Origin: Pedobacter helvus | GTDB taxonomy: Bacteria; Bacteroidota; Bacteroidia; Sphingobacteriales; Sphingobacteriaceae | Assembly: GCF_005925325.1 (NCBI RefSeq) | Contig: NZ_SRMP01000004.1 | Span: 248,001 to 312,000, forward strand | Reading direction: 5' to 3' | DNA: 64,000 bases | Shown: positions 1 through 8,252 of the stretch, piece after piece | Numbering within the stretch: position 1 is the stretch's first letter | How the letters are laid out: every line of letters begins with the position of its first letter | Notes under the pieces: model-generated | What the model saw: the letters and a program-made list of their open reading frames with translations, nothing else | What the model was told of the DNA's origin: nothing | Databases searched by the model: none | Position numbers and translations under genes: made by a program

Positions 1-774
1 ATTCATACCCAACTTATTACCGACCAATACGGCAAACCAGAAAGAGTTTTGGGTACTGACCTGGACGTAACCGCCTCTCATTTAGCGCAAGATAAACTGA
101 AGCAACTTGAGGCAGAGAAACATAGAGAGATTGTACGAACTACTTTTAGCACGTTGGAAGAAGAGCGAAGAAGGATTTCAGAAAACCTACATAACGGATT
201 AGCGCAAATTCTCTATGGTGTAAAGATAAGTCTCCATACGCTCTCGCAAAAAGATTGCCCAGATGCTTTCACAAAACAGCTCAATTATGCTACAGAGTTA
301 TTAAGCGAAGCAATTACCGAAAACCGACGCATTTCTCACGAATTGATGCCCCCAATTTTGGAAGAATTTGGACTGATCGAGGCCATCCGAGATATCGTTA
401 AGAAACTACAAAACCAAGTTAAGTTTACTTACCGAGTTAGCGGCATTACCAATAAACTGGAAAAATACATCAAGCTGGCCATTTACCGCACCGTGCAGGA
501 ATTAATGATGAACATCGTAAAACATGCCAGTGCTACCGAAGCGCTGGTAGAAATCGTCATTAAGCCCAAAAGCGTATCTATCCGTGTAAGCGACAACGGA
601 AAAGGAATGCCTACGCAAAAAACTACTCATGATGGCATTGGATTGGCGTCTATACGCAGCAAAATCAAACTCTTGAACGGTCATATGGATATCCAAAGCA
701 ATATTAAAGGCGGCACTGCAATCAAAATCAGTTTTCCCATTAATGGCCAAACAGAAAAGTATATACCTATCTAA
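1..774 (+). CDS. PAS sensor histidine kinase, HisKA_3 type (5' partial)
   Basis: The reading frame is open from base 1, so the start lies outside the window; 257 residues are visible. The first ~20 look like the last strand of a PAS domain (ending VLGTDLDVT). A dimerisation/phosphoacceptor domain of the NarX/DegS type follows, with the phosphorylatable His at visible residue 64 in NLHNGLAQ. The C-terminal ATPase has the N-box (ELMMNIVKHASA), G1 (VSDNGKGMP) and G2 (GIGLASIRSKI) motifs. Such kinases normally phosphorylate NarL/LuxR regulators, but the receivers nearby have no output domain, so the partner is unknown. It converges on the DUF892 gene with only 4 bases between the stops. Confidence 0.9.
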   Translation: MHTQLITDQYGKPERVLGTDLDVTASHLAQDKLKQLEAEKHREIVRTTFSTLEEERRRISENLHNGLAQILYGVKISLHTLSQKDCPDAFTKQLNYATELLSEAITENRRISHELMPPILEEFGLIEAIRDIVKKLQNQVKFTYRVSGITNKLEKYIKLAIYRTVQELMMNIVKHASATEALVEIVIKPKSVSIRVSDNGKGMPTQKTTHDGIGLASIRSKIKLLNGHMDIQSNIKGGTAIKISFPINGQTEKYIPI

Positions 775-778
775 TCAA

Positions 779-1303
779 TTAACTGATGATGTATTTAGAA
801 GAAATGAGTAAAAGCAAGGCCCTATCCGATTTAGCCTCTTCGTAGTTTTCTTTTAAGAGTGTACTGATTTGCTTATCTAATTTAACTGCAGCCATTCTCA
901 AGATTTGGAAAGACGCCATTTCTACACTCTCTATATTTTGCAAGTAAAAAATAATAGACAAGTCCTGTAATTCGGCTTCCCCATCTTGCTGTTTAATCGC
1001 TTCGAAGGCATCATCTACTAAACCGATGAGACCATGTATACTTCCGGTAGATACTTCTGCATCTAGCAGCATATAAATCATCTGCATTCTGGCAAGTTGG
1101 TTTTGCACGCCTTTAATAGTTTCCTCTATGGCATTTCGTAGATCAGAAAACTTAGCTTCGGCCGCCAAAATGGGAAGCTTGCTAATTAAATGCATTTTTG
1201 CTGCATAAATTCGATCTAGGTGAGTAATAAAAAAGCGTTTAAGCTGATCTGAGCCGAGGTTAATTCTTTCCCAAGATTTTTGGGGTTTCAGTTTTCTTGC
1301 CAT
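779..1303 (-). CDS. DUF892 (YciE/YciF-like) ferritin-like protein
   Basis: A 174-residue, all-helical protein. Residues ~22-60 (FFITHLDRIYAAKMHLISKL) match the opening of the DUF892/YciE-YciF family, a ferritin-like four-helix bundle linked to stress responses; the following helix, rich in Gln, Arg and Met, and an acidic third helix also fit. The carboxylate and His metal ligands of true ferritins are poorly preserved, so metal binding is uncertain. It lies 15 bases downstream of a receiver-protein gene on the same strand, so the two are probably cotranscribed. The family call is moderate; the biochemical role is unknown. Confidence 0.6.
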   Translation of the reverse strand: MARKLKPQKSWERINLGSDQLKRFFITHLDRIYAAKMHLISKLPILAAEAKFSDLRNAIEETIKGVQNQLARMQMIYMLLDAEVSTGSIHGLIGLVDDAFEAIKQQDGEAELQDLSIIFYLQNIESVEMASFQILRMAAVKLDKQISTLLKENYEEAKSDRALLLLISSKYIIS

Positions 1304-1318
1304 AAAATAGTTACGGCT

Positions 1319-1681
1319 CTAATTTATAAATTCTTTTACTTTATTTAATAAGGTAGATATATTAAAAGGTTTACTTACAAATCCATCAGCTTTACAGCCG
1401 GTAGCTAAAACTTCTAAATTGTGTTCAGCTGAAACCAGCAGCATCGGCACACCAGCTAATTTTTCGCTTTCTTTATATTCCAAGCAGATTTCTGTACCGG
1501 TTTTAGGGAAACCGTTAAGCCTTACATCAAACAAAATCAAATCTGGATTGAATATGCTCGCCTCTTCGACCGAAATACCAGTTTGTTTTAATAAAAGCTC
1601 GTACCCCTCTTCTTCAAAGATAAATTCAAAAATCGATAGAATTTCTACATCGTCTTCTATGATTAGGATTTTCTTAGCCAT
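1319..1681 (-). CDS. Single-domain response regulator (receiver only)
   Basis: A 120-residue stand-alone receiver. The acidic pair is in IIEDDVE, the phosphoacceptor is Asp52 in LILFDVRL, the switch Ser is Ser84 in LLVSAE, and the conserved Lys is Lys104 in SKPF. There is no output domain, so it should act by protein contact or as a phosphate relay. It is followed 15 bases later by the DUF892 gene and preceded 52 bases upstream by the PAS-AraC regulator, all on the minus strand. The cognate kinase is not evident; the large kinase at 3809-7549 is a candidate. Confidence 0.9.
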   Translation of the reverse strand: MAKKILIIEDDVEILSIFEFIFEEEGYELLLKQTGISVEEASIFNPDLILFDVRLNGFPKTGTEICLEYKESEKLAGVPMLLVSAEHNLEVLATGCKADGFVSKPFNISTLLNKVKEFIN

Positions 1682-1733
1682 AATTCCTACAGTGTAAATT
1701 AGATGTATAAATAATTAATGTAATCAGTTTAAC

Positions 1734-2570
1734 TCAGAGTAATTCTGAAATATCAATCCCGTAAACTTGATTGAAAAGCTTTTTGAAATGAACTTTAGAC
1801 GTGTATCCGGCCACTGCGGCAACATCCGCCAAAGTATGGTACTTGCGAGAGGCAATTGCCTCCCAGGCCATATGCAAACGAATGGTTTGCACCAGTTGAT
1901 TGGGTGTAATTCCCATGATACGCTTCACTTGTCTAAAAAGTTGCCTTTCGCTAATGGCCATATCTGCGCTTAAGCTTCTCAAGTTCACTTGCAACTTACC
2001 AGCGTGTTGTCTTACTACCGCCTCGAATTTATTTAGCCAAGCCTGGTCTTTAGTCGATACCTTGTTATTACTGCCCATCCATTTCAGGTTCGAATTGTCG
2101 GTCATTAAGGCGGGTCTAATGATATCGATATCTGTAGAAAACCGCTGCATTTGCTCGGTATTTAACTTAGCTAATATCGCAGAGACATGTACCTGCTGAT
2201 CATTAAGTTTCCTATGGGTAATGTCTTTTGCAATGGCAAAAATCAGTTGCTCACGCTCAATTGGAACTGCTGTCCAAAACAACCAAATTGTGGAGCCATC
2301 CTTTGCAATATACCTGTTCTCAAACTGAAATACAGTTTCGCCCTTGCGCAACTCTTCTAACTTTCTCGTGGTAATTTCTACGTCTTCGGGATGCAAAAAA
2401 GTATTAGCGCTTACCGCCATCAACTCTTCCAAACTGTACCCTATTGTTTTTGCTACCGCCGGATTAATCTTTTTGAAATAACCATCGAAACCTACAATGC
2501 AAAGCAGATCCGGAGATAGATCAAAAAAATATTCCAGATCAAACTGGGTCGTTTGGGTTTTATTCCTCAT
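1734..2570 (-). CDS. PAS domain AraC-type transcriptional regulator
   Basis: A 278-residue protein when started at the ATG at 2570; an in-frame TTG at 2606 would add 12 residues but has no better context. Residues ~10-125 form one PAS domain (FFDLSPDLLCIVGFDGYFKK, then SANTFLHPEDVE). The last ~90 residues hold two helix-turn-helix units of the AraC family (ISERQLFRQVKRIMGITPNQ and LADVAAVAGYTSKVHFKKLF). A ligand- or redox-sensing PAS fused to an AraC DNA-binding domain suggests a one-component regulator. It may head a minus-strand unit with the receiver and DUF892 genes. Targets are unknown. Confidence 0.85.
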   Translation of the reverse strand: MRNKTQTTQFDLEYFFDLSPDLLCIVGFDGYFKKINPAVAKTIGYSLEELMAVSANTFLHPEDVEITTRKLEELRKGETVFQFENRYIAKDGSTIWLFWTAVPIEREQLIFAIAKDITHRKLNDQQVHVSAILAKLNTEQMQRFSTDIDIIRPALMTDNSNLKWMGSNNKVSTKDQAWLNKFEAVVRQHAGKLQVNLRSLSADMAISERQLFRQVKRIMGITPNQLVQTIRLHMAWEAIASRKYHTLADVAAVAGYTSKVHFKKLFNQVYGIDISELL

Positions 2571-2810
2571 TTGTAGTATCGTGTAATCTGACGTCCCAGT
2601 TGCCAAAAAATTATCTTTTCAGCACCAACGGAACAGCAAATTAGCCTATTTGTTTCACTAAATTCTTTAACAAATCCATTTTGGCAGCTTTACTATAGAA
2701 TTGGCAATTCTATTACTTTCTTTTTGCCCACTTTTATAAATAAGCGCTAATCAGACATGAAAATGCAGAAATAGTTTATGTTTTCTTCAGCAAATTGAGA
2801 TACTAACCTA

Positions 2811-3308
2811 ATGAAAAAAATAGCACCTTCTTTTTATCTTGTTTTTACCAGCCGATCTTCTACCCTAATGTCGGTAGGAGAACTGAATTTAATTCTGCGT
2901 AAATGTTATCAAGCTAATAAATCGTTAAACATTACCGGAATGCTGTTATACATGGAAGTAAGGCTGATGAATAAATTGGAAGGACGATTTATACAGCTCT
3001 TAGAAGGGAACGAATTGCAAGTTCAGTTATTGTACGACAAAATATGTAATGATGAACGACATGATAAGATTTTCATATTGGCTAGTGGCCATCAAAAGAC
3101 GGCTCGTTTCAATAACTGGCACATGTCTTACAGTAATAAACCTTATAGCACACGAGGCTATAAAATGTTAGACGATAAACTTTTTCTAAGTCGCTATTTT
3201 ACAAACAACAATGGACCAGCTCATTTTTTAAAGTCATTTTATAATTACAATCTGCAACTGCAAAAGGAATATGACACACGGGTAGCAGAGTTTGTAAGCA
3301 CTACTTAA
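2811..3308 (+). CDS. BLUF-like domain protein lacking the photoactive tyrosine
   Basis: A 165-residue protein whose first ~115 residues match the BLUF (flavin blue-light) fold: NITG at 40-43 preceded by Asn36, FIQLLEG with Gln62, DERHDKI, and FNNWHM with Trp103 and Met105. In canonical BLUF domains a Tyr precedes the SR motif in the first strand and carries the light-driven electron/proton transfer to Gln. Here the aligned residue is Phe12 (LVFTSRS). There is also an insertion of about 5-7 residues between the ITG strand and FIQ. FAD binding may remain but the normal photocycle should not. The gene stands alone among signalling genes, with a receiver gene converging on it. The family call is firm; light sensing is doubtful. 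Confidence 0.85.
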   Translation: MKKIAPSFYLVFTSRSSTLMSVGELNLILRKCYQANKSLNITGMLLYMEVRLMNKLEGRFIQLLEGNELQVQLLYDKICNDERHDKIFILASGHQKTARFNNWHMSYSNKPYSTRGYKMLDDKLFLSRYFTNNNGPAHFLKSFYNYNLQLQKEYDTRVAEFVSTT

Positions 3309-3328
3309 ACTTGCTGGATATTGATAAC

Positions 3329-3697
3329 TTAAGAGGCTAAACTCAATACCACCCTTCTTGAAAATTCATCAAGATCAAAAGGTTTCTCAATAAAGTCATT
3401 TATATTACATCTATGTGCTACCTCAGAGCCATCGGCGTGGGCCGACATCATCACTACTGGCACTTGGGCGTAATGAGCGTTGGCACGAACCAAATGGCAT
3501 AAGTCGAGCCCTGTACCGTCGGGCAACATCACATCCATTATAAACACGTCAATTTTGTTGGTCTCATTTCGTAGTGCGTCTACAAATTTGGTAGCTGTAG
3601 TGAACATGCTAACAGCAAACCCGTATTCTTCTAATATATAAGTAATTATTTCTGCAATGCTTGCATCATCTTCCACTACCCAAACGTTTTTTCCCAT
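3329..3697 (-). CDS. Single-domain response regulator (receiver only)
   Basis: A 122-residue receiver with acidic residues in VVEDDAS, phosphoacceptor Asp55 in FIMDVMLPDGTG, switch Ser85 in MMSAH and Lys105 in IEKPFD. No output domain. It lies 111 bases downstream of the multi-PAS kinase (start of that gene is at 7549) on the same strand, so it may belong to that transcription unit and receive phosphate from it. It converges on the BLUF-like gene (stop codons about 20 bases apart). Receiver identity is secure; partner assignment is inferred from position. Confidence 0.9.
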   Translation of the reverse strand: MGKNVWVVEDDASIAEIITYILEEYGFAVSMFTTATKFVDALRNETNKIDVFIMDVMLPDGTGLDLCHLVRANAHYAQVPVVMMSAHADGSEVAHRCNINDFIEKPFDLDEFSRRVVLSLAS

Positions 3698-3808
3698 GAT
3701 CTAAACTAATATGGGATGGAACAACAGCCCAGGTATTTTGTTTCTAATGAAGATCTAATTTGCGAAAAACACGCATAAATACGTACCAATTCAGCTACAG
3801 CCAAAACG

Positions 3809-6800
3809 TTAAGCATTCTCCAACGGCAGACTGAACCAAAACGTACTTCCTTTGCCCAACTCTGAGTCTACCCAAATTTTACCAGAATGACGGGTAATGA
3901 TTTCTCTTGATAAATAAAGTCCAATTCCAAGACCAGAAATATTGGCCGTGTGTTCATCGATACGATAAAATCTAGAGAACAATTGATCCATTTTCTCTTT
4001 AGGGATACCTATACCAAAGTCCCTGATGCCCACCACCGCTAAACGACCACGTGTTTCTAAAACTACCTCGACTAAGTTAGAGCCTGGAGAATATTTAATT
4101 GCGTTTGATAACAAATTGGTAATTACTTGTTCTATTCGTTGTGCATCGGCCTCAACTATGCAATCGTCACATTTACTGAGCAATGTTATGTGGTAGTTCT
4201 GATTGATCTCTTCCACCATTTCTACCGTGCTAGCTACCAACGCAGCAAGATCTAAACGGGCAGTTTCAAATTTCAACTTACCAGCTTCAATCTTAGAAAC
4301 ATCTAGCAAATCATTCACCAACGATGTTAATTTTTTTATCTGATGTGAAGTTTTGGCCAAATACTTTCCAGGTAAATCTTCCTTTATCATCCGGGCTAAG
4401 ATCTGTACATAACCATTAATTCCAGAAAGTGGGGTTTTTAACTCGTGGCTAGCTAAACTAATGAACTCATCCTTTTTACGATTAAGTTCCATCACCTTAT
4501 CATACAACATTGCTTTGTCTATACCAATAGAAAGGTGTCCGGTGATGGACTGTAACAAATCTTCATGTTCTTTTTTAAAATAGCTCGCATGTTGATGTGC
4601 GAAGAACAGATTCCCCACCAATTCTTCTTTCGAGGAAATTACGGGAACTGCCAGCAAACTAGCGATAAAGTGCTGTTTGCCTTCTATGTTACAGACAATT
4701 TCTTCATCTAATACATTATCCCACCTAGCCACGCTACCACCTTCCCAATCTTTTACCAAACTATCAAATTGTGCCGCAGTTTCAGCTAAATCTTTTTGCG
4801 GAATGGCTGTTATTGGTGCTACATAATCAGCTAAGGCCATTCCAGGTTTTTCCTGTGCGATGAAAATGCCTACTTCTGCACCTAATAAATGGATAGTTAA
4901 CTGTGTAACCCTCTGTAAAATATGACTGGTATCAACCTCTCTAGAAATAGCGTTAATGACCAAGTTTATTGCTTCCAAACGTTCGGTATAACGTACTGTT
5001 GCTTGTTTTGCCGCAAGTTGCTCACTAATGTCTCTGGCTATTTTAGAGGCTCCGATTACATTCCCTTCGGCATCCATGATTGGCGAAACGGTGATGGACA
5101 ACTGCCGTGGCGAACCGTCCTTCGCCTGCCTAACAGTATCAAAATGATCTACCTTCTCACCTTTTCGGATACGTGAAATGATGAGATCTTCTTCACTCAG
5201 TCTTTCTTCTGGAATAACCAAAGAAATATGTTTGCCAATGGCCTCCTCAGGTGTAAAACCAAACATACGTTGTGCCGCTGGGTTCCAAGTGGCAATTACA
5301 CCATTTAAATCCTTACTGATAATCACGTCATCAGATGAATCTACGATGGCCGCCAAACGACTCTTACGCTCTGCAAATTCTTTTGCCTGCAACTCGGCAG
5401 TTTTGGTTTGAGTGATATCGGAAACTGCGCCAACAAAGCGTTCAGGCTTATTTTGCTTATCGAAATAAACTTTACCAGTAGCCCTAATCCAACGTTGTTT
5501 ACCGTCGTTTCGAGCTACAGTCCGATATTCAGAGAAAAATTCGCCACCGCTGTCTGGGTTCATTGCCCATTCTACAGCTGCTAGCGTAGCTGTTACATCA
5601 TCTTTATGTAAACCTCCTACAAAATCACGTTGGTAGTCAACTTCATGAAGTAAGTCTACGCCAAAGAACTTCCTACAACGTTCATCCCATTCCAATTTAC
5701 CTGTCGGCACATCCATATCAAACATTCCTAAATCAGCAGCTTCTACCACTAAATTTAAGCGTCCGTAGGCATCTTCTACCTTTTTTCTTGAGCTTACCAT
5801 TTCGGTCACATCTACCGATATTGCCAACACGCCTAATACTTTACCATCACCATCGCGATAAGGCTGGTAAACAAAATTTTGGAACACTACATCTTGTTTA
5901 CCACGACGCAATAAGCTTACTGGTTGTTCTGTAGCATAAAAAGGTTCACCAGTTTCATATACCCCTTCCATGGCTTCTTCCAATCCTTGCGAACGGGCGT
6001 CAGGCAAAGCTTCGAAAACAGGTAACCCCATCACTTCATCCTCATCACGGCCCCAAATATCAAGCATAGCTTGGTTGGCAATTTTAATTCGATGATCAGC
6101 GCCTTGCAATAGACACATCGCCACTGGGGCTTGTAGAATGATATTCTTAAAATTTTCTTCTCCTTGCTGAACGTTCTTCAATGCCATTACCAAGTCTGTA
6201 ACATCGGCAGCAGTATTCATTACGCCATAAACTTTGCCAGAAATATCTAACAAAGGGGTAAAACTATAGTTGAAATAAAAGGTTTGCAGCCTGCCATCTA
6301 CTACCAAGTCTATGCGTTGGTGACGAGCATGGAATGGCACTGCGGTATCATACACTCCAGCCAACTGTTCGTAAACTGACTGATCTTTCAATTCTGGCAG
6401 TACTTCATAATAGGTTTTGCCTACCACATCGTCGCCTTTACCCCATACGGCTTTAAGTGCTTGGTTAGCTTCAACAATCCGCATTTCCCTGCCCACATAA
6501 AGTGCAATTGGAAACGGCGCACTGGCCACCATTTGTCTAATTTGTTGTTCCCGTTCGCCCAGTTGCTGTAGCGAGTTACCGAGGTTGCGTTGAGCTAGAT
6601 CTAAATCTTCATTAATGGCTTGTAACTCTTCGTTAGATGCTGCAAGTTCTTCATTAGCCGCAGCCAATTCTTCATTCACCTGATAAAGTTCTTGATGTGC
6701 TTCCACACGATCACTCACATCAACCACCATGATGGTGATGCCGCTAGCATTGCCGCTACGGCTGCTGTAAGGCGATACCATGATATCGATATGTCCGATT

Positions 6801-7549
6801 TTGGCACGTCCCCCTGTCAGTTGTTGTTGCGCTACTTCTTTGAGATATCTTGGTACACCATCAAAATATTCATCTAAATCGCCTAAAAGATATTTGATTA
6901 CCTCCAGCACTTTTTCATCGCGTTCGGTTAAGCCTATTAATCTCAAAAACTCGTCATTTACCTCTTCGATATGCAATGGTAGGTTACCAACTACACAAAT
7001 TCCCATAGGCGCATTACCTATTAAACTGCGTAAATATTGCTGGCTGCTACGCAGGATATCGCCAGCAACGAGTTCGAATGTTTTCTCCTGACAAATACCC
7101 CAGGCTCCGAAAATTTCACCGTCTAGTTCAAAAAGCGAACCCATTGAAATGTCTAGGTAACGCTGCCCCAGTCTACCCTGTGTGCCTATTCTCACCCCTT
7201 TCACTATTGCACCTTTATTTTGATAGGCATCTTCTATGGATTTAGAAACACGCTCCCAATGACTGCCAAAAGCAAAAAATCCTAGATTTGGCTGACCAGG
7301 ATAAATGAGCTGCCCTGGAAAAAGTGAGGCAAATGCGGCATTGTAAAGTAAGGTTCTACTTTTGCCCCAAACCACAAAAGAAGGACATGGATTAGCTAGC
7401 TGTGCACTAATGGCATACTTTAAACGTAATGGCCACTTTGCAGGTTCGCCCAATTCTGAATGTGTCCAATCTTGCTTTACGATAGACTGATATATATGTT
7501 CGTTTCCCTTTAGAAAAACTAAAGGATCGTTTTCTGAAAATATAGACAT
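3809..7549 (-). CDS. Multi-PAS/GAF sensor histidine kinase
   Basis: A 1246-residue kinase without membrane segments. Order: an N-terminal PAS-like module (~20-160, with WTHSELGEPAKWPLRL typical of such kinases), PAS (~165-285), a coiled coil (~285-335, repeated NEELAAxNEEL heptads), PAS (~340-455), PAS (~465-580), PAS_3 (~590-715), PAS (~725-840), GAF (~860-1000), HisKA with His1035 in SHELKTPLSG, and HATPase (NLLSNAIKYSPG, DFGIGIP, GLGIGL). No receiver is fused; instead a lone receiver gene ends 11 bases upstream and another lies downstream. It is probably a cytosolic integrator of several small-molecule or redox signals. Domain boundaries are approximate. Confidence 0.95.
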   Translation of the reverse strand: MSIFSENDPLVFLKGNEHIYQSIVKQDWTHSELGEPAKWPLRLKYAISAQLANPCPSFVVWGKSRTLLYNAAFASLFPGQLIYPGQPNLGFFAFGSHWERVSKSIEDAYQNKGAIVKGVRIGTQGRLGQRYLDISMGSLFELDGEIFGAWGICQEKTFELVAGDILRSSQQYLRSLIGNAPMGICVVGNLPLHIEEVNDEFLRLIGLTERDEKVLEVIKYLLGDLDEYFDGVPRYLKEVAQQQLTGGRAKIGHIDIMVSPYSSRSGNASGITIMVVDVSDRVEAHQELYQVNEELAAANEELAASNEELQAINEDLDLAQRNLGNSLQQLGEREQQIRQMVASAPFPIALYVGREMRIVEANQALKAVWGKGDDVVGKTYYEVLPELKDQSVYEQLAGVYDTAVPFHARHQRIDLVVDGRLQTFYFNYSFTPLLDISGKVYGVMNTAADVTDLVMALKNVQQGEENFKNIILQAPVAMCLLQGADHRIKIANQAMLDIWGRDEDEVMGLPVFEALPDARSQGLEEAMEGVYETGEPFYATEQPVSLLRRGKQDVVFQNFVYQPYRDGDGKVLGVLAISVDVTEMVSSRKKVEDAYGRLNLVVEAADLGMFDMDVPTGKLEWDERCRKFFGVDLLHEVDYQRDFVGGLHKDDVTATLAAVEWAMNPDSGGEFFSEYRTVARNDGKQRWIRATGKVYFDKQNKPERFVGAVSDITQTKTAELQAKEFAERKSRLAAIVDSSDDVIISKDLNGVIATWNPAAQRMFGFTPEEAIGKHISLVIPEERLSEEDLIISRIRKGEKVDHFDTVRQAKDGSPRQLSITVSPIMDAEGNVIGASKIARDISEQLAAKQATVRYTERLEAINLVINAISREVDTSHILQRVTQLTIHLLGAEVGIFIAQEKPGMALADYVAPITAIPQKDLAETAAQFDSLVKDWEGGSVARWDNVLDEEIVCNIEGKQHFIASLLAVPVISSKEELVGNLFFAHQHASYFKKEHEDLLQSITGHLSIGIDKAMLYDKVMELNRKKDEFISLASHELKTPLSGINGYVQILARMIKEDLPGKYLAKTSHQIKKLTSLVNDLLDVSKIEAGKLKFETARLDLAALVASTVEMVEEINQNYHITLLSKCDDCIVEADAQRIEQVITNLLSNAIKYSPGSNLVEVVLETRGRLAVVGIRDFGIGIPKEKMDQLFSRFYRIDEHTANISGLGIGLYLSREIITRHSGKIWVDSELGKGSTFWFSLPLENA

Positions 7550-7560
7550 ACGATAAAATG

Positions 7561-7941
7561 CTATCCTATTAGTTTATTTATCATGCTCAATATCACATCA
7601 AAATCAAATGGCTTAGCAATTACACCATCAGCTCCCGCTCTTTTAGCTACTTCGGCAATATCGTTACTTGCAGAAACTAATATTACAGGAATATGTTTAA
7701 GATCTTCTTCATTCCGGATTTGACCAATTGCTTGTTCGCCGCCTATTAAAGGTATCCAATTATCCATTAAGATGAGTACAGGGTTAACATCCCTAACCTT
7801 AGAAACAATATCATCGCAATTATTGAAAAGTACTACCTTATGACCAACCTCTTCTAAAAGAAACCGGAAGATATCCAATAGATCCTGATCATCGTCGAAA
7901 ACAGCAATAGTCTTCGCGTCCTTTATCAAATTTTCTTGCAT
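7561..7941 (-). CDS. Single-domain response regulator upstream of the multi-PAS kinase
   Basis: A 126-residue receiver from the ATG at 7941; an in-frame TTG at 7974 would add 11 residues unlike the family, so the ATG is preferred. Phosphoacceptor Asp60 in LILMDNWIP, switch Ser90 in ILVSASND, Lys110 in IAKPFD, acidic cluster in VFDDDQD. The kinase gene begins 11 bases after its stop, so both are almost certainly on one mRNA and functionally paired. It has no output domain. Confidence 0.9.
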   Translation of the reverse strand: MQENLIKDAKTIAVFDDDQDLLDIFRFLLEEVGHKVVLFNNCDDIVSKVRDVNPVLILMDNWIPLIGGEQAIGQIRNEEDLKHIPVILVSASNDIAEVAKRAGADGVIAKPFDFDVILSMINKLIG

Positions 7942-8252
7942 CCCCGAAAATACCGATAATTTCCGTGCAAACAAATAAGGAGTAATTTATAGCAGACCTT
8001 TCACTAACAACCTCAGATGAGATTAAGAAGGTTCGAGCTTAGCTAAACACCATTATCTTAATGTTTTATCTCGATAAACCAGCTGAAACTTCCTTTTTTT
8101 ATTCTACTATCATCGATTTATAGTGTCTAAAAACCGAATATTACCTTAATATTTCGAGTATAAATACATAGTAACTCACCGGTTAAATACGCTTTCTACG
8201 AAACGTTTGCACCTTGTCAAAGCGTGTAAAACTTAATGATGAAATTGATTAT
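7942..8252. other. Intergenic stretch, no gene seen
   Basis: About 310 AT-rich bases between the receiver gene start and the MscS-family stop. No open frame, tRNA-like fold or clear terminator hairpin was seen. It must contain the promoter for the receiver-kinase unit and the 3' end of the channel transcript, but I could not place either with confidence. Confidence 0.5.
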
